A stretch of 23,012 bases of DNA from a bacterium (GTDB lineage: Bacteria; Ratteibacteria; UBA8468; B48-G9; JAFGKM01): assembly GCA_029548585.1 (NCBI GenBank), contig JAKPNC010000216.1:1-23012 (forward strand), read 5' to 3'. Positions 1 through 8,147 of this stretch are shown here, piece after piece; the stretch's first letter is position 1, and every line of letters begins with the position of its first letter. Below the pieces are notes generated by a model that was not told the origin of the DNA, did no database searches, and saw only the letters and a list, made by a program, of their open reading frames with translations. The position numbers and the translations under genes were made by a program.

Positions 1-44
1 GCGGCCTTACAACATTGCTTGTGTAACTATTTTAAGGAGGTCCA

Positions 45-105
45 CGGGGAATGCCGCCGCCCCGTAACGGGGAGAGATTTGTTTGCAAGCCAATCTCCCC
101 CGGGG
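45..105 (+). promoter_or_regulatory. Leader region with mutually exclusive GC-rich hairpins
   Basis: Three stems compete. Stem A pairs CGGGG (45-49) with CCCCG (60-64). Stem B pairs CCCCG (60-64) with CGGGG (68-72) around a TAA loop. Stem C pairs 69-79 with 92-101, giving ten base pairs with one bulged A at 73 and a 12-nt loop. It is followed by the palindrome CCCCGGGG (98-105). A and B share 60-64, while B and C share 69-72, so they cannot coexist. No U-run follows stem C, so it is not an ordinary intrinsic terminator. A TTGACC box (107-112) lies just downstream but has only a weak -10 partner. It could be an attenuator-like leader of the oxidoreductase gene, or a dispersed palindromic repeat. 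The rest of 1-153 holds no gene I can support. Confidence 0.4.
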
Positions 106-110
106 CTTGA
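51..110 (+). CDS. Possible 19-codon leader peptide upstream of the oxidoreductase gene
   Basis: This is a short frame starting ATG CCG CCG CCC CGT and ending at TGA 108-110. A near-perfect Shine-Dalgarno TAAGGAGGT (33-41) lies about 10 nt before the ATG. The predicted peptide begins Met-Pro-Pro-Pro-Arg, and three consecutive prolines are a known ribosome-slowing motif. The frame runs through the hairpin-forming GGGG/CCCC segments, so translation would decide which hairpin forms. This is inference from sequence alone: the region is at the window edge, the peptide resembles nothing I recognise, and the SD match could be chance or belong to an upstream context I cannot see. Confidence 0.25.
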   Translation: MPPPRNGERFVCKPISPGA

Positions 111-153
111 CCCGATGTTAACGTGAAAGCAATAAATACCACAGGAGACTCAT

Positions 154-1257
154 ATGAGGAAAATATATAACGTGGGAATCATAGGCACAGGTTTCATCGG
201 AAAAGTACATGCTTACGGTTTCAGCAACCTGAAATATTATTACCCGGATTCCAGTTTCAAGGTCAGGCTCTTAGGGATCTGCGACGTGAGAAAAGATCTT
301 CTTGAAGAATTCCGCGACAATTACGATTTTGATTTTACTACAACGGACTACAGGGAACTGATAAACCATCCTGAGATTGATATAGTGGACATATGCACTC
401 CCAACATATTCCACAGGGAACAGATTCTCGAATGCATAAAAGCCGAAAAGCATATATACTGCGAAAAGCCTCTCGTATCTGATTTCGATGAATCAGTACA
501 GGTGATTGAAGCCTTGAAAGGTTTCAGGAAGAGACACCAGATGACTTTCAACAGCAGATTTTTTCCAACCTCGGTCAGGGCAAAAGAAATGATTGACGCC
601 GGCAGGCTCGGCAAACCGGTATCGTTCAGGATAGGCTATTATCATTCCGGCAGCGTGGACAAGAACAGGCCAATGGGCTGGAAACAGGAGAAGGGAGCCG
701 GCGTTGGACTCGATCTGGGCGCGCATATAATTGATCTCCTTTACTACCTGTGGGGTGAATTCGAAGAGGTGTCGGCCGTTACAAGGATACTCTATCCCGA
801 GAGAATCAACCGGGAAGGCGTGAGTGTCAAGGTCGAGGCGGAAGACTACTTCAACTGTAATGCAAGGCTGAAGAACGGCGCAATAGGAAACGTCGAAGCT
901 TCAAAGGTGGCCCTCGGAGCCGAAGACGAGATAACCTACGAACTTTACGGTACTGAAGGTGCTATGAAATTCAATTCGATGCAGCCTAATTTCCTTCTCT
1001 ATTACAACGGGAATGAACCCTCCGGCGGTTTCGGAAGGATCCCTGTGGTCAGCCGGTATCCCGAAAGTGTTTTCCCAGGTCCGAAGTTTGCGGTGGGATG
1101 GATCAGGGGCCATGTACATTCCATATACAAGTTCGTCTCTTCCGTTGACGGAGACAGGCCGGCAACGCCTTCTTTCCATGATGGGCATTACAACATGAAG
1201 GTGCTGGAAGCCGCACGCCTTTCTGAAGCCAGCGGAAAGTGGACTGCCGTCGGTTAG
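154..1257 (+). CDS. Gfo/Idh/MocA family NAD(P)-dependent oxidoreductase
   Basis: The 367-residue protein opens with a Rossmann dinucleotide-binding motif, GIIGTGFIGKVH (residues 8-19). The catalytic EKP motif lies at residues 104-106 (CEKPL), with Lys105 the usual catalytic lysine. A family active-site stretch, GLDLGAHIIDLL, gives Asp187 and His191. Members oxidise or reduce sugars, inositols and related polyols in the cytosol; substrate cannot be assigned from sequence. Length is normal for the family. ATG at 154 is preceded by AGGAGA (143-148) at 5 nt, which fixes the start. The gene stands alone, downstream of an unusual hairpin leader, and converges on rex with 41 bp between stop codons. 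A second, diverged member of the same superfamily lies at 9026-10036. Confidence 0.9.
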   Translation: MRKIYNVGIIGTGFIGKVHAYGFSNLKYYYPDSSFKVRLLGICDVRKDLLEEFRDNYDFDFTTTDYRELINHPEIDIVDICTPNIFHREQILECIKAEKHIYCEKPLVSDFDESVQVIEALKGFRKRHQMTFNSRFFPTSVRAKEMIDAGRLGKPVSFRIGYYHSGSVDKNRPMGWKQEKGAGVGLDLGAHIIDLLYYLWGEFEEVSAVTRILYPERINREGVSVKVEAEDYFNCNARLKNGAIGNVEASKVALGAEDEITYELYGTEGAMKFNSMQPNFLLYYNGNEPSGGFGRIPVVSRYPESVFPGPKFAVGWIRGHVHSIYKFVSSVDGDRPATPSFHDGHYNMKVLEAARLSEASGKWTAVG

Positions 1258-1298
1258 AAAGACCTGAAGGATATCCTGGGCAAAAGGAAAAGGACGGG

Positions 1299-1925
1299 CT
1301 ATTTCTTAAGGTAGTATATAAGGTTTCCGAGCTCCGAGGCCATATCAACGTTGCTGACGTAAACAGACCCGGGCAGAACCAGCACGGTGGGCGTGAAATT
1401 CAGAATACCTTTTATACCCAGCTTTACTATATGTTCCGCAACCGGCTGGGCTTCCTCTACCGGAACACATATAACGGCAACCCTTATTCCTGTCGCCTTT
1501 ATGATCTTGCCTGCATTCTTTATGTCTTCTATTACCATGCTTCCAACCCTGGCTCCGATCTTCTCGGGATTCTTATCGAAACATGCCGCGATTCTCACGT
1601 TTATCTTCTTGAAGCCTGAATACTGGACAAGAGCCGCACCGAGTTTCCCGACTCCCACCAGGATAACGTCTATCTCGTCCTCGAGTCCCAGTATCTTCTC
1701 TATGGCCCCGGCAAGGTTCTCAACATCGTACCCCACGCCCCTCTTGCCGAATTCGCCGAAGAATGACAAATCTTTCCTGAACTGGCTCGGCTGTACATTG
1801 AGATAGGAAGTTATATTCTCTGAAGAAATCACCTTGATTTTTCTCTTCCTGAGCATGTCAAGATACCTGAGGTATATAATCAGCCTCTTTATCGTCTCGG
1901 AAGAGATATTCTTTTCCTTTAACAT
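1299..1925 (-). CDS. rex: Redox-sensing transcriptional repressor Rex
   Basis: The 208-residue protein matches the full Rex family. An N-terminal winged helix (about 1-80) carries the signature VQPSQFRKDLSFFGEFGKRG (44-63). A Rossmann domain follows, with GVGKLG at 91-96, and a C-terminal swapped helix ends the protein. Rex dimers bind operators when NADH/NAD+ is low and release them when NADH rises, typically controlling fermentation and respiration genes. The ATG is preceded by AAGGG at 8 nt. Transcription probably starts from an extended -10 (TGG then TATAAT on the minus strand, 1987-1979), which coincides with the divergent promoter of the Lon-like gene. I see no good Rex operator (TTGTGAA/TTCACAA arms) in this gap, so autoregulation is not shown. 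Confidence 0.93.
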   Translation of the reverse strand: MLKEKNISSETIKRLIIYLRYLDMLRKRKIKVISSENITSYLNVQPSQFRKDLSFFGEFGKRGVGYDVENLAGAIEKILGLEDEIDVILVGVGKLGAALVQYSGFKKINVRIAACFDKNPEKIGARVGSMVIEDIKNAGKIIKATGIRVAVICVPVEEAQPVAEHIVKLGIKGILNFTPTVLVLPGSVYVSNVDMASELGNLIYYLKK

Positions 1926-1946
1926 GGATGGCGCCCTTGTGCAGCT

Positions 1947-1987
1947 TTGACCCTTTTCCCGGATTGAAGTATAATTAGATTATACCA
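1947..1987. promoter_or_regulatory. Face-to-face divergent promoters sharing a symmetric -10 (rex / Lon-like protease)
   Basis: On the + strand, TTGACC (1947-1952) is followed after exactly 17 bp by TATAAT (1970-1975), a near-consensus sigma-70 promoter with an expected start near 1982. On the minus strand, TATAAT (1984-1979) is preceded by TGG (1987-1985), an extended -10 with no clear -35. The two -10 boxes form the inverted repeat TATAAT-TAG-ATTATA (1970-1984), with a 3-bp centre. The two polymerase footprints would overlap almost fully, so only one direction can be occupied at a time. Motifs are directly visible; use is inferred. Confidence 0.65.
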
Positions 1988-2029
1988 CAATCGAACGTTG
2001 CAAGTTAAAAGTCCAAAAGGGAGCGTAAC

Positions 2030-4435
2030 ATGGAAAATCTGAAGATTCACCCTGACAGGCTTAAATTAAGATGCACTCTGAAAGAGCTCAACTTCAAAAC
2101 AACCGCAGAGATCAAGTCCCTTGCCGGCATAATAGGACAGGAAAGGGCGAAAAAAGCTCTCGAGTTCGGTCTCAACATAAACAGTTTAGGGTACAACATT
2201 TTCGTCGTGGGAGTTTCCGGGACAGGCAGGACGACCTCCGTGGAACAGGCCGTGATGAAAATAGCCGAGACAAGGCATGTGCCTGACGACTGGTGCTATG
2301 TCTTCAACTTTGAGGATACAGATATGCCCACGGCCCTCAGGTTCCCCCCGGGCAAGGCCGTAAAATTCAAAAAAGAGATGGACGAGCTTGTGGGAGAACT
2401 CCTCACGGACCTTTCAAAGGCTTTTGAAAGCCAGCTCTACGAAGAGCATAAGAACCAGGTGATAAAGGATCTCCAGGCACGGAAAAACGAGCTTTTCGAG
2501 CAACTTGAGAAGGGAGCCGAAACATCCGGATTCAGGATAAAGAAGACATCTTCGGGAATAGCGTTCATACCTGTCATAGAGGGCAAGCCCATCGAAGACA
2601 AGGATATCGAGAACATGACCGACGAAGCAAAGGAATCGATAAGCAAAAAGCAGGAGATCCTTTACGAACAGCTTACCAGCATATCGAGGATGATTCGAAC
2701 CCTTGAGAAAGAAGCCCAGAAACAGCTGAACGAGATAGAAAAGAATACCGCGAAGTTCACCATCCAGCCTAAGATTGAGGAACTGAAAGAAAAATACAGG
2801 AATAACCCCCCCGTCTTCAAATTCCTTGAAGACGTTGAAAATGACATGCTCGAGAATATAGAGGAGTTCAAGGACAAGAAGGAGGTTGAAATCCTTCCCG
2901 GGGTTAAACTTCCTGAAAAACAGTCATCCCTGTACAGGTACCAGGTAAACGTTTTCATAGATAATTCAAGGATCAAGGGCGCTCCGGTGATAAAAGAATC
3001 CAATCCGACTTCCTACAACCTCAGCGGGAAGGTCGAATATAAGCCCCAGTACGGCGCCATGGTAACCGATTTCACCATGATCAAGCCCGGAGCCCTTCAC
3101 AAGGCAAACGGCGGATACCTTATAATACAGGCGATAGACATGCTGAAAAACTATTTTTCATGGGAAACTCTTAAAAGGGCCATAAAGAATAACGAGATAA
3201 TAATAGAAGATCTCAACGAGCAATTCAGGCTGGTAAACACCCCGACCCTAAGGCCCCAGCCCATACCCCTGAACCTTAAGATCCTTCTGATAGGCACTCC
3301 CATGATCTACTACCTTCTCTTTAACTACGACGAGGATTTCCAGAAACTTTTCAAGGTAAAGGCCGAATACAGCCTCGTGATGGAAAGAAACAAGCAGGGG
3401 GTCGCAAATTATGCCGCGCTTATAAGCAAGATATGCAACGAGGAGAAGCTGAAGCATTTTGATGCCGAGGCTGTGGCAAAGATAATAGAATACGGTGCAA
3501 GGATCTCAGAGAATCAGAATAAGCTGACAACCAGGTTCGTGGAAATAGCAGACATCATAAGGGAAGCAAATTTCTGGGCAGAAAACGGCGACTCCGAATT
3601 CATACACAGGAAACACATAGAAACGGCCCTTGAAGAAAAGGTCTTCCGTTCAAACCTTGTTGAGAAAAGGATCGGCGAAATGATCGAAGAAGGAACCATC
3701 CTGGTTAATACGGATGGAGAAACGGTCGGCCAGATCAACGGCCTGTCGGTCATGACCATGGGTGATTATTCCTTCGGCAAGCCTTCCAGGATAACCGCCC
3801 GGATTTACACCGGGAGGAGCGGAATGATAAACATAGACCGCGAGGTAAAGCTTGCAAGGTCGATCCATAACAAGGGATTCATGATCCTTACCGGATATCT
3901 CGGTGAAAAATACGGAAGCAACAAGCCTTTGGTTTTTACCGCAAGCATCTGCTTTGAACAGCTTTACGACGAGATAGAAGGTGACAGCGCGTCATCCACT
4001 GAGCTTTACTCGATACTTTCCGCTCTCTCGGGGCTTCCAATCAACCAGGGGATAGCAGTCACCGGCTCAGTAAACCAGAAAGGTGAAGTTCAGCCCGTAG
4101 GCGGCATCAACGAAAAGATAGAGGGATTTTATTATACATGCAATGCAAAAGGGCTGACAGGCAAGCAGGGAGTGATAATACCACATCAGAACCTCCGCCA
4201 CCTCATGCTTAAAGACGAGGTGATAGAGGCTGTCAAAAACGGAATGTTTACGATCTGGGCCGTCAAGGATATAGAGGAAGGAATAGAAATACTGACGGGG
4301 GTGCCTGCCGGCAGGCAAAACGGCAAGGGACTCTACCCTGCCGGAACGGTCAACCATCTCGTAGAGAAGAAACTGGACGAACTCCATAAGGCATATTCAA
4401 AAAGCCAGAAAGCAAAGCCTGTCAAGAAAAAGTGA
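2030..4435 (+). CDS. Lon-type AAA+ ATP-dependent serine protease (AAA_32/Lon-like family)
   Basis: The 801-residue protein is a cytosolic Lon-like protease without the Lon N-terminal substrate domain and without membrane segments. The P-loop GVSGTGRTT (61-69) has arginine where classical Walker A has lysine, a variant I associate with this Lon-like group. Residues about 115-300 are highly charged and helical, probably a coiled-coil insertion. The C-terminal peptidase domain has the Lon Ser-Lys dyad: Ser653 in GDSAS and Lys696 in GGINEK. Their 43-residue spacing matches E. coli Lon. The ATG is preceded by AAAGGGAG (2016-2023), and a strong promoter lies at 1947-1975. The stop overlaps the hydrolase gene start (GTGA), so it is probably the first gene of a three-gene operon with exopolysaccharide-type genes. 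Substrates are unknown. Confidence 0.9.
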   Translation: MENLKIHPDRLKLRCTLKELNFKTTAEIKSLAGIIGQERAKKALEFGLNINSLGYNIFVVGVSGTGRTTSVEQAVMKIAETRHVPDDWCYVFNFEDTDMPTALRFPPGKAVKFKKEMDELVGELLTDLSKAFESQLYEEHKNQVIKDLQARKNELFEQLEKGAETSGFRIKKTSSGIAFIPVIEGKPIEDKDIENMTDEAKESISKKQEILYEQLTSISRMIRTLEKEAQKQLNEIEKNTAKFTIQPKIEELKEKYRNNPPVFKFLEDVENDMLENIEEFKDKKEVEILPGVKLPEKQSSLYRYQVNVFIDNSRIKGAPVIKESNPTSYNLSGKVEYKPQYGAMVTDFTMIKPGALHKANGGYLIIQAIDMLKNYFSWETLKRAIKNNEIIIEDLNEQFRLVNTPTLRPQPIPLNLKILLIGTPMIYYLLFNYDEDFQKLFKVKAEYSLVMERNKQGVANYAALISKICNEEKLKHFDAEAVAKIIEYGARISENQNKLTTRFVEIADIIREANFWAENGDSEFIHRKHIETALEEKVFRSNLVEKRIGEMIEEGTILVNTDGETVGQINGLSVMTMGDYSFGKPSRITARIYTGRSGMINIDREVKLARSIHNKGFMILTGYLGEKYGSNKPLVFTASICFEQLYDEIEGDSASSTELYSILSALSGLPINQGIAVTGSVNQKGEVQPVGGINEKIEGFYYTCNAKGLTGKQGVIIPHQNLRHLMLKDEVIEAVKNGMFTIWAVKDIEEGIEILTGVPAGRQNGKGLYPAGTVNHLVEKKLDELHKAYSKSQKAKPVKKK

Positions 4436-6732
4436 AAAAGATAATTTTACTGGCAATACTGGTATCTTTTTTGACGGGCCTCAACCTCGAGCCAGGCCAG
4501 GAGAAGCATATCTTTTTCGGATTCAGCGAAAAAACCGAAACGTGGGCTGTATCAGGCACTCCAGGCAACTGTGCTAAAAAAACAAGCATCTCGGGTGAGA
4601 GGATTCTATCGGGGAGCGGCGCGCTGAAAACCGAGCTTGACTTCCCCGGCGAGGGTTTTATAGAGAAAGATTTTTTCAAGGATTTTTCCGCTTATTCGTC
4701 TCTGGTCCTGAACGTATTTCTCCCCGGAGGCAATAATTCTCCCGACGACCTGAGAATCTCCGTACTGCTGCAGGACAACGAACTCTTGTGGTACCAGACC
4801 CAGTCCTTTCCGCTTTCAGGGGAAATATGGAACAGGCTCACCCTTGACGTCTCTCCCAAAAGCGCTTTCTGGGAAAGCATCGGACACAAACAGCCATGGT
4901 CTGAAAAACCTTCATCAGGCATACGGAAGATCGGGGTGAAGTTCTTCTCTTCAAGGAAATCATCCGTTTCGGTTTACATCGATGAAGTATCAGGCATTCC
5001 AAGGTCGTTCCCCGAACATTCCGCATCCGCTGAAACCCTAAAAGCGTACGAAAAGTTCGAGATAAGCTTCTATGCGCCCGGTTCATGCAAAAATCCTTTT
5101 GATCCTGAAGAAATAGAGGCAAAAGGGGTTTTCACGTGTCCTGACGGAAAGGATATCACCGTGCCCGGATTCTACTTTCAGGAATACTCACGCCTCCTCG
5201 AAAACGGGGAAGAGAAACTTCTGCCGGTTGGATACCCGCATTGGAAAATAAGGTTCACTCCCCGGCAGGCAGGGACTTACAGGTATACAGCGATCCTTCG
5301 TACGAACGCCGGCGAATTAAAATCTTGTGAAGGCAGGTTCACGGCTCTTCCTCCCGGAAAACCGGGATTCGTGGGGATAAGCAGCCTTGATAAAAGATAT
5401 TTTGCCTTTGACAACGGGGATTTCTTCTATCCCGTCGGGCTTAATGTCAGGTCTCCCACGGATACCCGGTATGACTCTCTCATGAAAAAGAAAGCGGGGC
5501 CGGACGGAGGCTCTTTCTACTACGATCAGGTATTTTCCAGGATGTCACAAAACGGCATGAACTTTGCAGAAATATGGTTGGCGCCGTGGTTTTCTGCCCT
5601 TGAATGGAAAGAGAACAGGCCTGGCTACAGAAACCTGGGGTATTACAACCTCGGTAACGCATACAAGATAGACAGGATACTGGAATCTGCCGAGAAACAC
5701 GGCATATTCCTGCAGGTTGTGATAATAAACCACGGCCAGCTCAGCACATGGTGCGACAGGGAATGGCAGGACAACCCTTACAACGAATCGAACGGCGGCT
5801 TCCTGAAGAGACCCGATGATTTTTTCACGGATAAACGCGCCAGGGAATCCTTCAGGAGACAACTCGGATACATCCTGGCGAGGTGGAGCTATTCTCCCAA
5901 CATATTCTCGTGGGAAATCATGAATGAAATGAACCTGACAGGTTCCCGGAGCAACTTTTACTCGAAGGAGGAAAAGACTCTTTCAGACTGGTTCGGAGAG
6001 ATGAAGGAGTACATCGGACAGGTTGACGTCTTCAAACACCTGGTAACCGGCCACTACACCATTCTCGCCAAGAGCCGTATCCTCTCGGAACTTGCGGATT
6101 ATACAATTACAAACGGATACTACGACATGCGAAATGCTATCCTTCCTTCTTTCCTCGACTCCATATACCTTCACCATTCAGGATTCAACAAACCGGCATT
6201 CGTATCGGAATTCGGGGGAACCTCGGGGGGATCTTCCGTAAAAAACCTCGAAAGGGATATCATCGTGGGCCTCTGGTACGGGTATCACAAGCATTTCGCG
6301 GCAACTCCCATGTTCTGGTGGCACGGACTTGTCATGGACAGGGACCTTTTCGATTTGTACAGGGTATTTTCCGAATATTCGTCAGGAAATAGCAGGTTCT
6401 TCGATTCCCTTGAAACCGGAAAGACGTCCATTGAGGGGCCGGGGAACAAACAGATTTCGTCAATTACCCTTGAAAACGACCATTTTGCAAGCTGCTGGGT
6501 TTACAACTTTGCAGTAACCAGGGATATGGATGGCATATCTCTGCCGCCCATGTCAGGCATGAAGGCGCTCATAGGGAATAAGAAGAACGGAAGGTACAGG
6601 GTAACCTTTTATGACATGGAAAAGGGGATCGTGGACGAAACCGTCCAGGATCACCAGGAGACGGAAGGAAGAATGAAGGTAAGCCTTCCCCCGTTTACCA
6701 GATGGATAGCCTTCAAAGCGGAATTAGAATGA
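4432..6732 (+). CDS. Exported glycoside hydrolase (clan GH-A/GH5-like) with DUF5060-like domain
   Basis: The 766-residue protein starts at GTG 4432, overlapping the upstream stop by 4 bp (GTGA). Residues 1-17 form a basic-hydrophobic export signal without a lipobox. Residues about 30-195 look like a galactose-binding/CBM-type beta-sandwich. About 205-305 resemble DUF5060, a domain often found in front of GH-A hydrolases. The TIM-barrel catalytic region spans about 315-640. It has WEIMNEMN with Glu499 as the likely acid/base and FVSEFGG with Glu593 as the likely nucleophile. A C-terminal beta domain closes the protein. It should cleave a beta-glycan outside the cytoplasm. Coupling to a GT2 synthase suggests trimming or releasing that polymer, as BcsZ does for cellulose. 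Substrate and exact GH family are not determinable here. Confidence 0.82.
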   Translation: MKKIILLAILVSFLTGLNLEPGQEKHIFFGFSEKTETWAVSGTPGNCAKKTSISGERILSGSGALKTELDFPGEGFIEKDFFKDFSAYSSLVLNVFLPGGNNSPDDLRISVLLQDNELLWYQTQSFPLSGEIWNRLTLDVSPKSAFWESIGHKQPWSEKPSSGIRKIGVKFFSSRKSSVSVYIDEVSGIPRSFPEHSASAETLKAYEKFEISFYAPGSCKNPFDPEEIEAKGVFTCPDGKDITVPGFYFQEYSRLLENGEEKLLPVGYPHWKIRFTPRQAGTYRYTAILRTNAGELKSCEGRFTALPPGKPGFVGISSLDKRYFAFDNGDFFYPVGLNVRSPTDTRYDSLMKKKAGPDGGSFYYDQVFSRMSQNGMNFAEIWLAPWFSALEWKENRPGYRNLGYYNLGNAYKIDRILESAEKHGIFLQVVIINHGQLSTWCDREWQDNPYNESNGGFLKRPDDFFTDKRARESFRRQLGYILARWSYSPNIFSWEIMNEMNLTGSRSNFYSKEEKTLSDWFGEMKEYIGQVDVFKHLVTGHYTILAKSRILSELADYTITNGYYDMRNAILPSFLDSIYLHHSGFNKPAFVSEFGGTSGGSSVKNLERDIIVGLWYGYHKHFAATPMFWWHGLVMDRDLFDLYRVFSEYSSGNSRFFDSLETGKTSIEGPGNKQISSITLENDHFASCWVYNFAVTRDMDGISLPPMSGMKALIGNKKNGRYRVTFYDMEKGIVDETVQDHQETEGRMKVSLPPFTRWIAFKAELE

Positions 6733-8147
6733 AAAGGAGAGATGGCAACCTCATGTACATACGGGAAAGGATCCCGCTGCCGGAGAATAATGCGGCTTCC
6801 AACCTGAGCCTTTCCCAGAAACTCTCCATGGGGCTTTTAGTTCTTCTGATAATCCTTGCACTTCGCAGTGCAAGCAACCCTTTCCAGGCGTACATACACT
6901 TTTCCTACGGCGTCAGCGTCCTCTACCTTATCATTTGCAGCCACAAGCTCTTCCTTATCCTGGCAGGAAGCCTCAGGAAAAGCGAAATAGGGATTACAGA
7001 GATCGAGATATCGAGCAACAAGACCTGGCCCCGATACACTCTTCTCCTTCCGGTATACAGGGAAACAGAGATATTCCCCCAGCTTTACAAGGCCGTGGAG
7101 AACATGGATTACCCGAGGGAGAACATGGAAATCCTTCTTCTTGTCGAAGAGGATGACGAAGAATTTAAAAGATACCTCGCTTCGACCAGGCTGCCTGAAT
7201 GGTGGAAAGTCGTGGAAATCCCCGATTTCAAGCCAAAAACGAAGGGAAAGGCCCTGAACTACGGCCTTCTGCAGGCCTCCGGGAAATACCTCGTAATATA
7301 CGATGCGGAAGATATCCCGGAAAAGAATCAGCTGAAAAAAGCTGCAATAGCCTTCTCGCGCATCCCGGAGGATGTCGCGTGCCTCCAGTCAAAGCTCAAT
7401 TATTACAATCCATACCAGAACATTCTTACAAGATGGTTCACGGCCGAATACTCCTCATGGTTCGACCTATACCTTCCCGGGATAGACGCGGTCAATGCAC
7501 CCATGCCGCTCGGCGGCACGTCCAACCATTTCAGGACGTCAAAGCTTCTTGAACTGAAGGGATGGGATCCCTTTAACGTCACTGAAGACTGCGATCTTGG
7601 AATCAGGATTTTCAGGGCAGGTTACACTACAAGGGTTCTTGATACGACAACATGGGAAGAGGCAAACAGCCTTCTCGACAACTGGCTCAAGCAGCGCAGC
7701 AGGTGGGTCAAGGGTTACATACAGACCTACTTTGTAAACATGCGCAACCCCCTGGAGCTTTTAAAAAGCACAGGCCCTGTTAATTTCCTTCATTTCAATA
7801 TCATCGTTGGAGGAAACTTTTTCGTGTTATGCTTCAATCCCCTGGCATGGCTCATGATAATCGTCTGGCTGGCAATGCCGGGGAAGTTTTCCGGGTCAGA
7901 CACTTTCCTGCTTACGTCAGCAATAATCCTGCTGGCAGGCAACCTTTTCTTCATGTTGATAAATGTATGGGGGGTGGTAAAGCGCAAATGGTACAAGCTG
8001 ACCATGGCGGCCATGATGTCTCCCGCTTACTGGTTTCTAATGAGTATGGGAGCATGGAAGGGACTGATCCAGTACCTCAGAAAACCCCATTTCTGGGAAA
8101 AAACACGTCACGCCCTTTTCAAAAATTACCATAACCAAAGCTCCTGA
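6729..8147 (+). CDS. Membrane GT2 polysaccharide synthase (cellulose-synthase superfamily, XagB-like)
   Basis: Start chosen at ATG 6729, overlapping the hydrolase stop as ATGA; ATG 6753 with AGGAGA 12 nt upstream is an alternative. The 472-residue protein has about two N-terminal and at least three C-terminal membrane segments flanking a cytosolic GT2 domain. Visible processive-synthase motifs are LLPVYRE (near 105), YDAED (Asp192 and Asp195, nucleotide and metal binding), PLGGTSNHFR, TED (285-287, catalytic Asp287) and QRSRW (322-326). The YDAED and GGTSNHFR wording matches the XagB-like subgroup better than BcsA, and there is no PilZ domain. It probably polymerises a nucleotide sugar and extrudes the chain. 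The sugar is unknown. Its 3' end overlaps era on the other strand by 29 bp. Confidence 0.88.
   Translation: MKRRDGNLMYIRERIPLPENNAASNLSLSQKLSMGLLVLLIILALRSASNPFQAYIHFSYGVSVLYLIICSHKLFLILAGSLRKSEIGITEIEISSNKTWPRYTLLLPVYRETEIFPQLYKAVENMDYPRENMEILLLVEEDDEEFKRYLASTRLPEWWKVVEIPDFKPKTKGKALNYGLLQASGKYLVIYDAEDIPEKNQLKKAAIAFSRIPEDVACLQSKLNYYNPYQNILTRWFTAEYSSWFDLYLPGIDAVNAPMPLGGTSNHFRTSKLLELKGWDPFNVTEDCDLGIRIFRAGYTTRVLDTTTWEEANSLLDNWLKQRSRWVKGYIQTYFVNMRNPLELLKSTGPVNFLHFNIIVGGNFFVLCFNPLAWLMIIVWLAMPGKFSGSDTFLLTSAIILLAGNLFFMLINVWGVVKRKWYKLTMAAMMSPAYWFLMSMGAWKGLIQYLRKPHFWEKTRHALFKNYHNQSS

Noticed and set aside
1..126. C-terminal end of an upstream gene entering from the left edge
   Set aside because: One frame is open to 126 and two others close at 26 and 67, but none gives a recognisable protein end. 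The segment is dominated by hairpin-forming repeats.
1926..2029. Rex operator in the rex/protease gap
   Set aside because: Only a single TTGTG half-site (minus strand, near 1987-1991) is present. The second half-site TTCACAA is missing.
4302..4317. 16-bp perfect palindrome TGCCTGCCGGCAGGCA inside the Lon-like gene, resembling dispersed palindromes seen in some uncultivated bacteria
   Set aside because: It encodes TGVPAGRQ, and a TG-x-PAG stretch is normal at this position in Lon-like proteins. I found no other copy in the window, so an inserted repeat is not supported.
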